Shown here piece after piece: positions 1 to 5,421 of a DNA stretch of 6,081 nt. Position 1 is the first letter of the stretch, and each line of letters starts with the position of its first letter. This stretch comes from Moraxellaceae bacterium (lineage in GTDB: Bacteria; Pseudomonadota; Gammaproteobacteria; Pseudomonadales; Moraxellaceae): NCBI GenBank assembly GCA_030146505.1, contig JASLCO010000307.1:1-6081 (forward strand), written 5' to 3'. A program made the translations under genes and the position numbers. Under the pieces are notes generated by a model that saw only the letters and a list, made by a program, of their open reading frames with translations, made no database searches and was not told the DNA's origin.

Positions 1-44
1 GCCGCGAACAAGCAGTATGGGTTCGCGGCTAAAGCCGCTTCTAC
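1..44. repeat. REP inverted pair (REPIN-like), left half cut by window edge
   Basis: A REP palindrome sits at 22-44: GCGGCT (25-30) and AGCCGC (33-38) around AA, followed by the TTCTAC tail. The first eight bases of the window, GCCGCGAA, are the exact reverse complement of TTCGCGGC at 22-29. The window therefore opens at the end of an oppositely oriented REP, 13 bases from the forward one. This head-to-head arrangement is that of a REPIN, a repeat mobilised in trans by RAYT (TnpA-REP) transposases. The outer half of the left REP lies outside the window, so the pair is inferred from its inner end only. Confidence 0.7.
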
Positions 45-81
45 AAAGCCCGGAGATTCTGAGCGCCTGCGGCGGAGCTCA

Positions 82-100
82 GCCCGGATTCATTCCGGGC
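82..100. repeat. Stem-loop between REP elements
   Basis: GCCCGGA (82-88) and TCCGGGC (94-100) form a perfect 7-bp inverted repeat around a 5-base loop. It lies about 90 bases downstream of the comM stop, read on the minus strand. No T-tract follows on either strand, so it does not look like a classical intrinsic terminator. It may be part of the intergenic repeat cluster, or a processing or mRNA-stability element for the comM transcript. Confidence 0.45.
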
Positions 101-125
101 GTAGCGTGTTCGTGGCGTGTGCAGC

Positions 126-170
126 GCCGCGAATGTCATAAAGAGCCATCGCGGCTAAAGCCGCTCCTAC
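126..170. repeat. Second REP element with degenerate inverted partner
   Basis: The stretch 149-170 matches the REP at 22-44 with a single substitution in the tail (CTCCTAC instead of CTTCTAC), in the same orientation. GCCGCGAA at 126-133 is the end of a reverse-oriented REP and complements TCGCGGC at 149-155, separated by 15 bases. The outer part of that left partner is no longer recognisable, which suggests a decayed REPIN. The element lies 15 bases beyond the comM stop codon and could influence the 3' end of that mRNA. Confidence 0.75.
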
Positions 171-185
171 GGGGCATGGCAGGTG

Positions 186-1685
186 CTAACCCGGCAGCCT
201 GTCCAGCACGCGATAGGCCAGCGCTTCCTGCAGATGGCTGCTGTCTATGCCTGCGCTGTTTTCTATGTCGGCAATGGTGCGCGCCACGCGCAACACGCGA
301 TGGTAGGCGCGAGCGGAAAGCCGCATGCGGCGCATGGCCTGTTCCAGCATGTCGGCATCGTTGCGGGTGAGGGCGGCATGCTGGTCAGTGGCGGCGGGCG
401 AGAGCGCCTGATTGAGATGCCCCTGCCTTTCCTGTTGGCGGGAACGTGCTGCCAGCACGCGCTGTTTCACGCTGGAGGAGGCTTCACCCGGTGCGCCGCG
501 ATGCAATACTTCCGCCGGCAGTGTGGCCACTTCCACATGCAGGTCTATGCGATCCAGCAACGGGCCGGAAAGGCGCGAGCGGTAGCGTGAAATCTGGTCC
601 GGCGAGCAGCGGCAACGTGCGGTGCCGTCGCCGAGATAGCCACAGGGACAGGGATTCATGGCAGCAATCAGCTGGAAGCGCGCAGGAAAGCGTACCTGGT
701 TGCTGGCGCGGGAAATCACCACGTGGCCGGACTCCAGGGGTTCGCGCAGCACTTCCAGCACGCGTCTGTCGAACTCCGGCAATTCGTCGAGAAAAAGCAC
801 TCCGTGGTGTGCCAGCGTGATTTCTCCCGGGCGCGGATGCGAGCCGCCTCCGACCAGTGCCACGGCGGACGCCGTGTGGTGCGGCGAGCGGAAAGGCGGT
901 TGCCGGCGGATGCTGTCGCCATGGCCGAGCAGCGAACGTATGGCAGCCACTTCCAGGGCTTCCTGTTCTTCCAGTTCGGGCAGCAGGCCCGGCAGACGCG
1001 AAGCCAGAAGGGTTTTGCCGGTACCGGGCGGCCCCATCATCAGGAGTGAATGGCCACCGGCGGCGGCGATTTCCAGTGCACGGCGCGCCTGGTGCTGGCC
1101 TTTCACATCGGAAAGATCGGGAATGTTCTCACCCCCGGGATTTTCCGTGCCGGGCGTGGCGGCGGGCAGGCGCTGCTGGTCGTTGAGGTGGGCGAATATC
1201 GCCAGCAGATGATCGCCGCCATAAATTTCCGCACCGCGCGGCCGGGCGGCTTCGCCGGCATTTTCCTGTGGTACGAAAAGCGCGCGGCCGGCATCGCGTA
1301 TGGCCAGGCTGGCGGGCAGTACGCCGGTCACCGGCCGCAGTTCGCCGGAGAGCGCAAGCTCGCCCAGGAATTCGCAGTGCTGCAAGGCGGACGCCGGCAG
1401 TTGGCCATTGGCGGCGAGTATGCCCAGCGCGATGGGCAGGTCGAAGCGGCCGCCATCCTTGGGCAGGTCGGCCGGTGCCAGGCTGATCGTTATGCGCCGT
1501 TGCGGAAACTCGAAACCGGAATTGATGAGGGCGGAGCGTACGCGGTCCTTGCTTTCGCGCACCGCCGCTTCCGGCAGGCCGACAATGGCCAGGCCCGGCA
1601 GGCCGGCACTCAGATGGACTTCAACGGTGACGGGCGGTGCATCCAGCCCGAGTTGGGCGCGGGTGCGCACCAGTGCGAGAGACAT
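186..1685 (-). CDS. comM: ComM/YifB family Mg-chelatase-like AAA+ ATPase
   Basis: This 499-residue protein has the usual family length. In the family, ComM is a hexameric helicase that promotes branch migration when transformed DNA is integrated into the chromosome. Visible parts: an N-terminal ChlI-type domain (about 1-170, with the family stretch LSAGLPGLAIVGLPEAAVRE at 26-45); a Mg-chelatase AAA+ core starting at DVKGQ (193-197), with Walker A GPPGTGKT (218-225) and Walker B GVLFLDE (295-301); a four-cysteine patch C346, C348, C358, C360; an LLDRIDL motif (376-382) with likely arginine finger R379; and a C-terminal helical domain ending in the conserved RVARTIADIE region. The ATG at 1683-1685 was chosen because AAGGAG lies just upstream and the encoded MSLALVRTRA is the typical family start; a longer in-frame start at 1718 has no such support. 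The stop is TAG. ubiK lies 165 bases upstream on the same strand, so cotranscription is possible. All key residues seem intact. Confidence 0.95.
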   Translation of the reverse strand: MSLALVRTRAQLGLDAPPVTVEVHLSAGLPGLAIVGLPEAAVRESKDRVRSALINSGFEFPQRRITISLAPADLPKDGGRFDLPIALGILAANGQLPASALQHCEFLGELALSGELRPVTGVLPASLAIRDAGRALFVPQENAGEAARPRGAEIYGGDHLLAIFAHLNDQQRLPAATPGTENPGGENIPDLSDVKGQHQARRALEIAAAGGHSLLMMGPPGTGKTLLASRLPGLLPELEEQEALEVAAIRSLLGHGDSIRRQPPFRSPHHTASAVALVGGGSHPRPGEITLAHHGVLFLDELPEFDRRVLEVLREPLESGHVVISRASNQVRFPARFQLIAAMNPCPCGYLGDGTARCRCSPDQISRYRSRLSGPLLDRIDLHVEVATLPAEVLHRGAPGEASSSVKQRVLAARSRQQERQGHLNQALSPAATDQHAALTRNDADMLEQAMRRMRLSARAYHRVLRVARTIADIENSAGIDSSHLQEALAYRVLDRLPG

Positions 1686-1742
1686 CCCTGTTCTCCTTTG
1701 CTGAAACAAAGACCGCATCCTTGCGGCCGGGTGTGGCTGTCT

Positions 1743-1764
1743 GCGGGAGTGGCTTCAGCCGTGA
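1743..1764 (-). repeat. Degenerate REP element between ubiK and comM
   Basis: Read on the minus strand, this segment matches the REP at 149-170 at 17 of 22 positions by hand alignment, with the core GGCTGAAGCC kept. Substitutions in the outer stem leave only about four pairs of the palindrome, so it looks like an old, decaying copy. It is the only recognisable element in the 165-base gap. In the orientation of the two flanking genes it lies 3' of ubiK and in the leader of comM. Confidence 0.5.
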
Positions 1765-1820
1765 CGGCCTCTGCTGATATGGCGCAGGCCGCCCTTTTCT
1801 CCGGGGGCCGTCGTCCCACA

Positions 1821-1851
1821 AGGCAATGCCGTTTGTGCGTGGCAACTGCCT
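1821..1851 (-). other. Imperfect hairpin overlapping the ubiK stop
   Basis: AGGCAATGCC (1821-1830) and GGCAACTGCCT (1841-1851) form an imperfect inverted repeat with one bulge and a 10-base loop, overlapping the ubiK stop codon. No T-tract follows on the minus strand, so it is unlikely to terminate efficiently. It could be a 3' stability hairpin, or chance in GC-rich sequence. Confidence 0.25.
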
Positions 1852-2120
1852 CAGGAAGCACTGCGGCTTTCGAGGGCGGAAACCCGCTGTTCCATCGCCC
1901 TCAGTTCGGCTTCGACGGCTTCCAGGCGGCCCCGCGTGCGCGCCAGCATGGCGGTCTGCACATCAAATTCCTCGCGCGTGACCAGCTCCATGCGTGCCAG
2001 GGCCTCGCGCAGCACGGCCTTGATGTTTTCCTCGAGATCACCGCGCAGCTGGCGCACGCCCGGCGGCAGGACTTGTGAAAGCTGTTCGCTGACGCGGTTG
2101 ACTATCTGTTCCAGCGCCAT
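1851..2120 (-). CDS. ubiK: UbiK (YqiC/BMFP family) ubiquinone biosynthesis accessory factor
   Basis: This is an 89-residue, alpha-helical, acidic protein. The diagnostic stretch is LVTREEFDVQTAMLARTR (46-63), which closely matches the LVSREEFDVQT segment of E. coli UbiK (YqiC) as I recall it. An amphipathic N-terminal helix (about 1-40, with PPGVRQLRGDLE) is followed by a C-terminal coiled coil (64-85). In E. coli, UbiK binds UbiJ and supports aerobic ubiquinone synthesis; the older family name BMFP refers to membrane fusogenic activity of a Brucella homologue. The ATG at 2118-2120 has AGGAG seven bases upstream and starts the conserved region, so upstream in-frame ATGs at 2135 and 2153 are less likely. 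The gene is divergent from the porin gene and shares its 314-base regulatory gap, without obvious functional linkage to nitrogen control. Confidence 0.9.
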   Translation of the reverse strand: MALEQIVNRVSEQLSQVLPPGVRQLRGDLEENIKAVLREALARMELVTREEFDVQTAMLARTRGRLEAVEAELRAMEQRVSALESRSAS

Positions 2121-2156
2121 GGTCGGGCTCCTCATCAAGGCGGGGCGGGGCACCGG

Positions 2157-2162
2157 ATTCTA
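2157..2162 (-). promoter_or_regulatory. Possible -10 hexamer for ubiK
   Basis: Minus-strand TAGAAT lies 36 bases upstream of the ubiK ATG and matches the sigma-70 -10 consensus at five of six positions. No convincing -35 hexamer lies 16-18 bases further upstream, so the call is weak. A short leader of about 30 bases would fit. Confidence 0.3.
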
Positions 2163-2202
2163 GCATCGGGCTGCCGGCTCATGCATGGCTGCCTTGCAGG
2201 AG

Positions 2203-2238
2203 TGCACCAGAATGGTGAGTCCATGCTCTTTTGGTGCA
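2203..2238 (+). promoter_or_regulatory. Tandem NtrC-like binding sites upstream of porin-glnK-amtB
   Basis: The segment 2203-2219 reads TGCACC-N4-TGGTGAG, close to the NtrC dyad TGCACC-N4-TGGTGCA with changes only at the last two bases. A second site at 2222-2238 has a perfect right half, TGGTGCA (2232-2238), and a weak left half. Their starts are 19 bases apart, so they lie close to the same face of the helix. They sit about 125-160 bases upstream of the predicted sigma-54 start, a normal enhancer distance. This supports NtrC activation under nitrogen limitation. The regulator gene is not in the window. Confidence 0.65.
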
Positions 2239-2336
2239 CCGCTGCGGTATTTCATGCATTCGTCTCCCTGTTTTCTTGCCGCACGCTTCGGGGAAAAGGC
2301 AGCAAATCTGCCGGTTTGCAGGCTTTTGGCCGGCAT

Positions 2337-2352
2337 TGGCATGCCTTCTGCA
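2337..2352 (+). promoter_or_regulatory. Sigma-54 (-24/-12) promoter of porin-glnK-amtB
   Basis: TGGCATG-CCTT-CTGCA matches the sigma-54 consensus TGGCAYR-N4-TTGCW at all defined positions but one (C in place of the first T of the -12 box). The invariant GG (2338-2339) and GC (2350-2351) have the required 10-base gap. Transcription should begin near 2363, giving a leader of about 70 bases. A nearly identical element occurs upstream of the second glnK, and NtrC-like sites lie upstream of both. Confidence 0.8.
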
Positions 2353-2404
2353 AAGTCCCTCCCAAGTTCTTCACAGAGCTTTGCCGTTTTCACTTCCAAC
2401 GAGT

Positions 2405-2415
2405 CACCACAGGGT
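2405..2415 (+). other. Leader element CACCACAGGGT, copy 1
   Basis: This 11-base stretch in the predicted leader recurs exactly at 5411-5421 in the leader of the second module. Here it lies 19 bases before the porin ATG and is followed by a T-run and the AGGAG ribosome-binding site (2422-2426). It may be a remnant of duplication of the regulatory region or a post-transcriptional site. Its function is unknown. Confidence 0.35.
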
Positions 2416-2434
2416 TTTTTTAGGAGTTGCACCG

Positions 2435-3172
2435 ATGAAACTGACCAAACTCTCTTCTGCGCTTCTGGCTGGCGGCCTGCTGATGGCTGCAGTGTCTGTA
2501 CAGGCTGCTGACGAAGCGGCAGGTCCTTTCACCGTCAGCGGAAGTGTTGCGCTGACCAGTGATTATTTCTATCGCGGGGTGTCGCAGACCTCCAGTGGCT
2601 CCGCCATTCAGGGTTCATTCACGCTGTCCCATGAATCCGGTCTCTACGCCACGGTGTGGAGCTCCAGCGTCGGTTTCACCGGCACTGGCCAGGAACTGGA
2701 TCCCGCCATCGGTTTCACCAGCTCGGCAGGCGATCTGACCTATGACGTGGGTCTGCTGCAGTACGGCTATCCCGGCGCACGTACGCTGGAGTTCCGTGAG
2801 CTTTACGGCTCCCTGGCCTACAAGGGCGGCAAACTGGGCCTGGCCTACAGCGACGATTTCTTTGCAGGTTCCGGTGCCTCGCTCTATGCCTTCCTCGAAT
2901 ACGCAGGCTCGATTGCCGATAGCGGTGTTGGCTACTCCGCGCATCTCGGCCTGAACAAGTTCAAGGAAGATGATCCTGTTGCCTACCCCGGACCTGCGGC
3001 TGCCGATGGTTATCTCGACTACAAGGTAGGCGTGAACTACGCGCTCTCCGGCGTGACCTTCGAGCTTGCCTATTTCGGCTCCAATCTTGATGACACGGAT
3101 TGCACCGCATTCGCCGGCGAGGAAAAGGTTTGCAAGGGCAAGGCCGTCGTCACTGCCAGCAAGAGCTTCTAA
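2435..3172 (+). CDS. TorF-family putative outer-membrane porin (Gcw_chp type)
   Basis: The 245-residue product starts with a signal peptide (MKLTKL, a hydrophobic stretch, then SVQA with cleavage after residue 24). The mature part opens with the family hallmark SDYFYRGVSQTSSGSAIQG (42-60). Alternating aromatic and glycine-rich segments such as YATVWSSSV and GGKLGLAYS suggest a small beta-barrel. Two cysteines near the C-terminus (C223, C233) could form a disulfide. The protein ends in Phe, as outer-membrane proteins often do. AGGAG (2422-2426) sets the ATG at 2435; the open frame upstream of it is leader. The family is annotated as a putative porin and, to my knowledge, its substrate is not firmly established. 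Position as first gene of a sigma-54/NtrC-type operon with glnK and amtB suggests uptake of a nitrogen compound, or of ammonium itself, through the outer membrane. Confidence 0.88.
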   Translation: MKLTKLSSALLAGGLLMAAVSVQAADEAAGPFTVSGSVALTSDYFYRGVSQTSSGSAIQGSFTLSHESGLYATVWSSSVGFTGTGQELDPAIGFTSSAGDLTYDVGLLQYGYPGARTLEFRELYGSLAYKGGKLGLAYSDDFFAGSGASLYAFLEYAGSIADSGVGYSAHLGLNKFKEDDPVAYPGPAAADGYLDYKVGVNYALSGVTFELAYFGSNLDDTDCTAFAGEEKVCKGKAVVTASKSF

Positions 3173-3183
3173 ACCGCTGTCCG

Positions 3184-3204
3184 CCGCGCGTGAAAAACGC
3201 GCGG
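3184..3204 (+). other. Intercistronic GC hairpin between porin and glnK
   Basis: CCGCGCG (3184-3190) and CGCGCGG (3198-3204) form a perfect 7-bp stem around TGAAAAA. It starts 12 bases after the porin stop and ends 13 bases before the glnK ribosome-binding site. It is followed by TTCTTA rather than a full T-tract, so it is at best a partial attenuator. A 3' stabilising hairpin that favours porin mRNA over the downstream genes is equally plausible. Confidence 0.5.
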
Positions 3205-3230
3205 TTCTTACCGATACAGGAGTGCGAGCA

Positions 3231-3569
3231 ATGAAACTGATTACCGCAATCATCAAGCCCTTCAAGCTGGACGATGTGCGCGAAGCGCTGTCGGACATTG
3301 GCGTGCAGGGCATCACCGTCACCGAAGTGAAAGGATTCGGGCGCCAGAAGGGCCATACCGAACTTTATCGTGGCGCGGAATACGTGGTGGATTTCCTGCC
3401 GAAAGTGAAGATCGAGATTGCCACCAGCGATGATCTGCTGGACCAGGTGATAGAGGCCATCACCAAGGCGGCCAACACCGGCAAGATCGGTGACGGCAAG
3501 ATTTTCGTCACTCCGCTGGAACAGGCCATCCGCATCCGCACCGGCGAAACCGGCGTTGACGCGATCTGA
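3231..3569 (+). CDS. glnK: PII nitrogen regulatory protein GlnK (first copy)
   Basis: This 112-residue PII protein has the canonical length. PII trimers sense ATP/ADP and 2-oxoglutarate and control ammonium channels, adenylyltransferase and NtrB. Visible: the T-loop 37-55 with uridylylation site Tyr51 inside ELYRGAEYVVDF, 2-oxoglutarate/ATP contacts Q39 and K58, the B-loop TGKIGDGKIF (83-92, K90), and C-loop R101 and R103 in IRIRTGE. The start ATG has AGGAG (3218-3222) eight bases upstream. It lies 58 bases after the porin gene and 62 bases before amtB, in the classic glnK-amtB order, so inhibition of that AmtB is its expected job; hence the name glnK rather than glnB, although sequence alone does not separate the two. 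It is 88/112 identical to the second copy. Confidence 0.95.
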   Translation: MKLITAIIKPFKLDDVREALSDIGVQGITVTEVKGFGRQKGHTELYRGAEYVVDFLPKVKIEIATSDDLLDQVIEAITKAANTGKIGDGKIFVTPLEQAIRIRTGETGVDAI

Positions 3570-3631
3570 TTTCCTGGTCCCGCTGTCAATCGCCTACCCA
3601 ACATCGCGTGTTTAGCGCGGAGGAGTTTTTC

Positions 3632-5026
3632 GTGAAAAATTTTGTCTATGCCCTCATGCTGGGTGGCGCCCTGGTGGCGAGCACCCCGCTGTTTGCAGAC
3701 GATGCCGCGCCAGCGGCTCCTGTCGCTACCGAAGCTGCGGCTCCTGCCATGGAAGCCCCGGCTCCTGAAGCGGCTGCTGCGGCACCGGCCGAAGCCGCTC
3801 CTGCTGACGCCCCCAAGCTCGACACCGGCGACACTGCCTGGATGCTCACTTCCACCCTGCTCGTGATCATGATGAGCATCCCGGGCCTCGCCCTGTTCTA
3901 CGGCGGCCTGACCCGCTCCAAGAACATGCTCTCGGTGCTGATGCAGGTCTTCGTGATCTTCTCCCTCATCACCGTGCTGTGGGCCATATACGGCTATTCG
4001 CTCGCCTTTGAGGGCGGCAATGCCTACTACGGCTCGCTCGGCAAGCTCTTCCTCAAGGGCATCACGCCGGACACGCTATCGGGCACGATTCCGGAGTATG
4101 TGTTCGTCGGCTTCCAGTCCGCCTTCGCCGCCATCACCGTGGCGCTGATCGTGGGTTCCTTCGCCGAGCGCATCAAGTTCTCCGCCGTGCTGATCTTCTC
4201 CGTCATCTGGTTCACTTTCTGCTACATCCCCATCGCCCACATCGTCTGGGGTGGTGAAGGCCTGCTGTTCAAGGAAGGTGCGCTGGACTTCGCCGGCGGC
4301 ACGGTGATCCACATCAATGCCGGTGTGGCTGGCCTCGTGGGTGCCTATCTCGTGGGCAAGCGCGTCGGCTTCGGCAAGGTGGCGATGACCCCGCACTCCC
4401 TGACCCTGACCATGGTGGGCGCTTCCCTGCTGTGGGTGGGCTGGTTCGGTTTCAACGCCGGCTCCTCGCTGGGCGCCAATGGCATTGCCGGCCTCGCCTT
4501 CGTGAACACGATTTTCGCCACCGGCGCTGCCGTGCTGTCCTGGATTGCGGTTGAAGCCGTGGCCAAGGGCAAGGCTTCCATGCTGGGCGCGGCTTCCGGC
4601 GCGGTTGCCGGCCTTGTTGTCATCACGCCGGCCTGCGGCTTTGTCGGCCCCATGGGTTCCATCGTGCTCGGCCTCGTGGGCGGTGCCGTCTGCTTCTGGG
4701 GCGTTACCGGCCTCAAGAAGCTGCTGGGTGCCGACGATGCCTTCGACGTGTTCGGCGTGCATGGCCTGGGCGGCATCGTGGGGGCATTGCTCACTGCCGT
4801 GTTTGCCGCTGGCAGCCTGGGTGGCGTGAAGGGCGATGACTACTCTGTCGCTGCCCAGCTCGTGATCCAGTTCAAGGGTGTTGCCATCACCATCATCGTC
4901 AGCGCCGTGGTTGCTGCCATCGCCTACAAGATTGCCGATGTGCTGGTGGGCCTGCGCGTGACTGAAGATGAGGAGCGCGAAGGCCTGGACCTCGCCTCCC
5001 ACGGCGAAAAGGCTTACGGCGACTGA
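3632..5026 (+). CDS. amtB: Ammonium transporter AmtB with Ala/Pro-rich N-terminal extension
   Basis: This 464-residue Amt/Rh-family channel conducts ammonium across the inner membrane. The start is GTG at 3632, six bases after AGGAG (3621-3625), which begins a signal peptide (MKNFVYALMLGGALVASTPLF-A, about 22 residues); a GTG at 3608 lies before the ribosome-binding site. Residues 24-62 are an Ala/Pro/Glu-rich periplasmic segment. The channel begins at DTAWMLTSTLL (67-77). Key residues: D219 in DFAGG, twin histidines H227 (VIHINAG) and H377 (FGVHGLGG), the pore aromatic W206 in HIVWGG, and the Phe-gate candidates F161 (FQSAF) and F272/F274 (WFGFNAGS). The cytosolic tail has the EREGLD and HGEKAYGD motifs involved in GlnK control. 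About eleven hydrophobic helices follow the signal peptide. It is the last gene of its operon and is followed by a strong terminator. Confidence 0.96.
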   Translation: MKNFVYALMLGGALVASTPLFADDAAPAAPVATEAAAPAMEAPAPEAAAAAPAEAAPADAPKLDTGDTAWMLTSTLLVIMMSIPGLALFYGGLTRSKNMLSVLMQVFVIFSLITVLWAIYGYSLAFEGGNAYYGSLGKLFLKGITPDTLSGTIPEYVFVGFQSAFAAITVALIVGSFAERIKFSAVLIFSVIWFTFCYIPIAHIVWGGEGLLFKEGALDFAGGTVIHINAGVAGLVGAYLVGKRVGFGKVAMTPHSLTLTMVGASLLWVGWFGFNAGSSLGANGIAGLAFVNTIFATGAAVLSWIAVEAVAKGKASMLGAASGAVAGLVVITPACGFVGPMGSIVLGLVGGAVCFWGVTGLKKLLGADDAFDVFGVHGLGGIVGALLTAVFAAGSLGGVKGDDYSVAAQLVIQFKGVAITIIVSAVVAAIAYKIADVLVGLRVTEDEEREGLDLASHGEKAYGD

Positions 5027-5054
5027 TCGAAAGACGCTGTCTTGCTGAAATGAG

Positions 5055-5078
5055 AAAAGGGCCTGCGGGCCCTTTTTT
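5055..5078 (+). terminator. Rho-independent terminator after amtB
   Basis: AAAAGGGCC (5055-5063) pairs with GGCCCTTTT (5068-5076) around the loop TGCG, and the T-run continues to 5078. The 9-bp stem with U-tract is a textbook intrinsic terminator 29 bases after the amtB stop. It separates the two glnK-amtB modules into different transcription units. Confidence 0.92.
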
Positions 5079-5114
5079 CTTGCCAGCGTTTCCACGCCTC
5101 CTTTTGCATTGCGG

Positions 5115-5131
5115 TGCATTCCCTTGGTGCG
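5115..5131 (+). promoter_or_regulatory. NtrC-like site upstream of second glnK (distal)
   Basis: The sequence reads TGCATT-N4-TGGTGCG, differing from the NtrC dyad TGCACC-N4-TGGTGCA only at two left-half positions and the final base. An overlapping GGTGCA at 5113-5118 may extend the site to the left. It lies about 190-200 bases upstream of the predicted sigma-54 start, within enhancer range. Confidence 0.6.
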
Positions 5132-5177
5132 AAGGTCTCCGTGACAGTGCATGAAGCGGCATTGCTTTTCGCGGCAA

Positions 5178-5205
5178 GCAGGCCCGCATTGCGGCTAATG
5201 CCTGC
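5178..5205. other. Bulged inverted repeat in the glnK2 upstream region
   Basis: GCAG (5178-5181) plus GCATT (5186-5190) can pair with AATGC (5197-5201) plus CTGC (5202-5205), with a 4-base bulge and a GCGGCT loop. It lies between the distal NtrC-like site and the promoter, so any role would be at DNA level. It may be a protein site, a decayed repeat or chance. Confidence 0.3.
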
Positions 5206-5228
5206 CTGTGATGGATTTCACGCTGGCT

Positions 5229-5245
5229 ATGCCGCTTTTGGTGCG
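5229..5245 (+). promoter_or_regulatory. Possible proximal NtrC half-site upstream of second glnK
   Basis: The right half TGGTGCG (5239-5245) has one mismatch to TGGTGCA, and the left half is poor. The core CTTTTGGTGC resembles the second site of the first operon (2228-2237, TCTTTTGGTGC there). It lies roughly 70-90 bases upstream of the predicted start. It is acceptable only as a weak partner of the distal site. Confidence 0.4.
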
Positions 5246-5290
5246 CATGGCGCTTCTTTGCCCCTGGTTTTGTGGCTTTCCTGTTTCGTT

Positions 5291-5306
5291 TGGCATGGCT
5301 TCTGCA
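5291..5306 (+). promoter_or_regulatory. Sigma-54 (-24/-12) promoter of second glnK-amtB module
   Basis: TGGCATG-GCTT-CTGCA differs from the first operon's promoter by one spacer base and has the same single deviation from consensus. GG (5292-5293) and GC (5304-5305) are 10 bases apart. Initiation near 5317 would give an unusually long leader of about 120 bases before glnK. Confidence 0.8.
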
Positions 5307-5342
5307 CAGACCAGAGTCAGGGGGACTGGATTTCCCGGAGCC

Positions 5343-5365
5343 CGGTTGCTGCTGCAAGGCAGCCG
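5343..5365 (+). other. Leader hairpin upstream of second glnK
   Basis: CGGTTGC (5343-5349) pairs with GCAGCCG (5359-5365), including one G-U pair, around a 9-base loop. It falls within the predicted leader transcript, about 25 bases after its start. No T-tract follows. It could stabilise the 5' end of the mRNA or be incidental. Confidence 0.3.
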
Positions 5366-5410
5366 TGGTTTCCCTGACAGGAGTTTGCAGCGGGATTTTT
5401 TCTGCAGGAG

Positions 5411-5421
5411 CACCACAGGGT
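5411..5421 (+). other. Leader element CACCACAGGGT, copy 2
   Basis: Exact copy of the element at 2405-2415, here 14 bases before the second glnK ATG and immediately upstream of its AAGGGG ribosome-binding site (5422-5427). In both modules it lies within 20 bases of the first start codon after a sigma-54 promoter. Its role is unknown. Confidence 0.35.

Noticed and set aside
1..185. CRISPR array from the repeated palindromes
   Set aside because: There are only two direct copies, about 127 bases apart, with inverted partners. This is REP organisation, not regularly spaced repeats.
1050..2078. Long plus-strand open frame across comM and ubiK (342 codons)
   Set aside because: It overlaps two well-supported minus-strand genes, has no family signature and spans their intergenic gap. 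It is a shadow frame.
2160..2432. Minus-strand open frame in the ubiK-porin gap
   Set aside because: It would run across the NtrC-like sites and the sigma-54 promoter, its product resembles nothing I know, and no ribosome-binding site is evident.
2435..3240. Identical first ten bases (ATGAAACTGA) of the porin and both glnK genes, suggesting a gene-conversion or insertion scar
   Set aside because: Sequences diverge immediately after and MKL starts are common in both families. The match is too short to distinguish from chance.
2615..3322. Minus-strand open frame opposite the porin and start of glnK
   Set aside because: It is antisense to two recognised genes and crosses their boundary, with no ribosome-binding site or domain to support it.
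3608..3631. Upstream GTG as start of the first amtB
   Set aside because: It would place the AGGAG ribosome-binding site inside the coding region and put charged residues before the signal peptide. The second amtB also starts at the equivalent GTG.
4076..5152. Long minus-strand open frame opposite amtB (358 codons)
   Set aside because: It is antisense to a clearly recognised channel gene. The His/Gly/Ala-rich composition is what strong GC3 codon bias produces in the opposite frame, and it has no recognisable domain.
5114..5377. Plus-strand open frames in the amtB-glnK2 gap
   Set aside because: Frames here overlap the predicted NtrC-like sites and sigma-54 promoter, their products are low in recognisable features, and no good ribosome-binding site precedes them.
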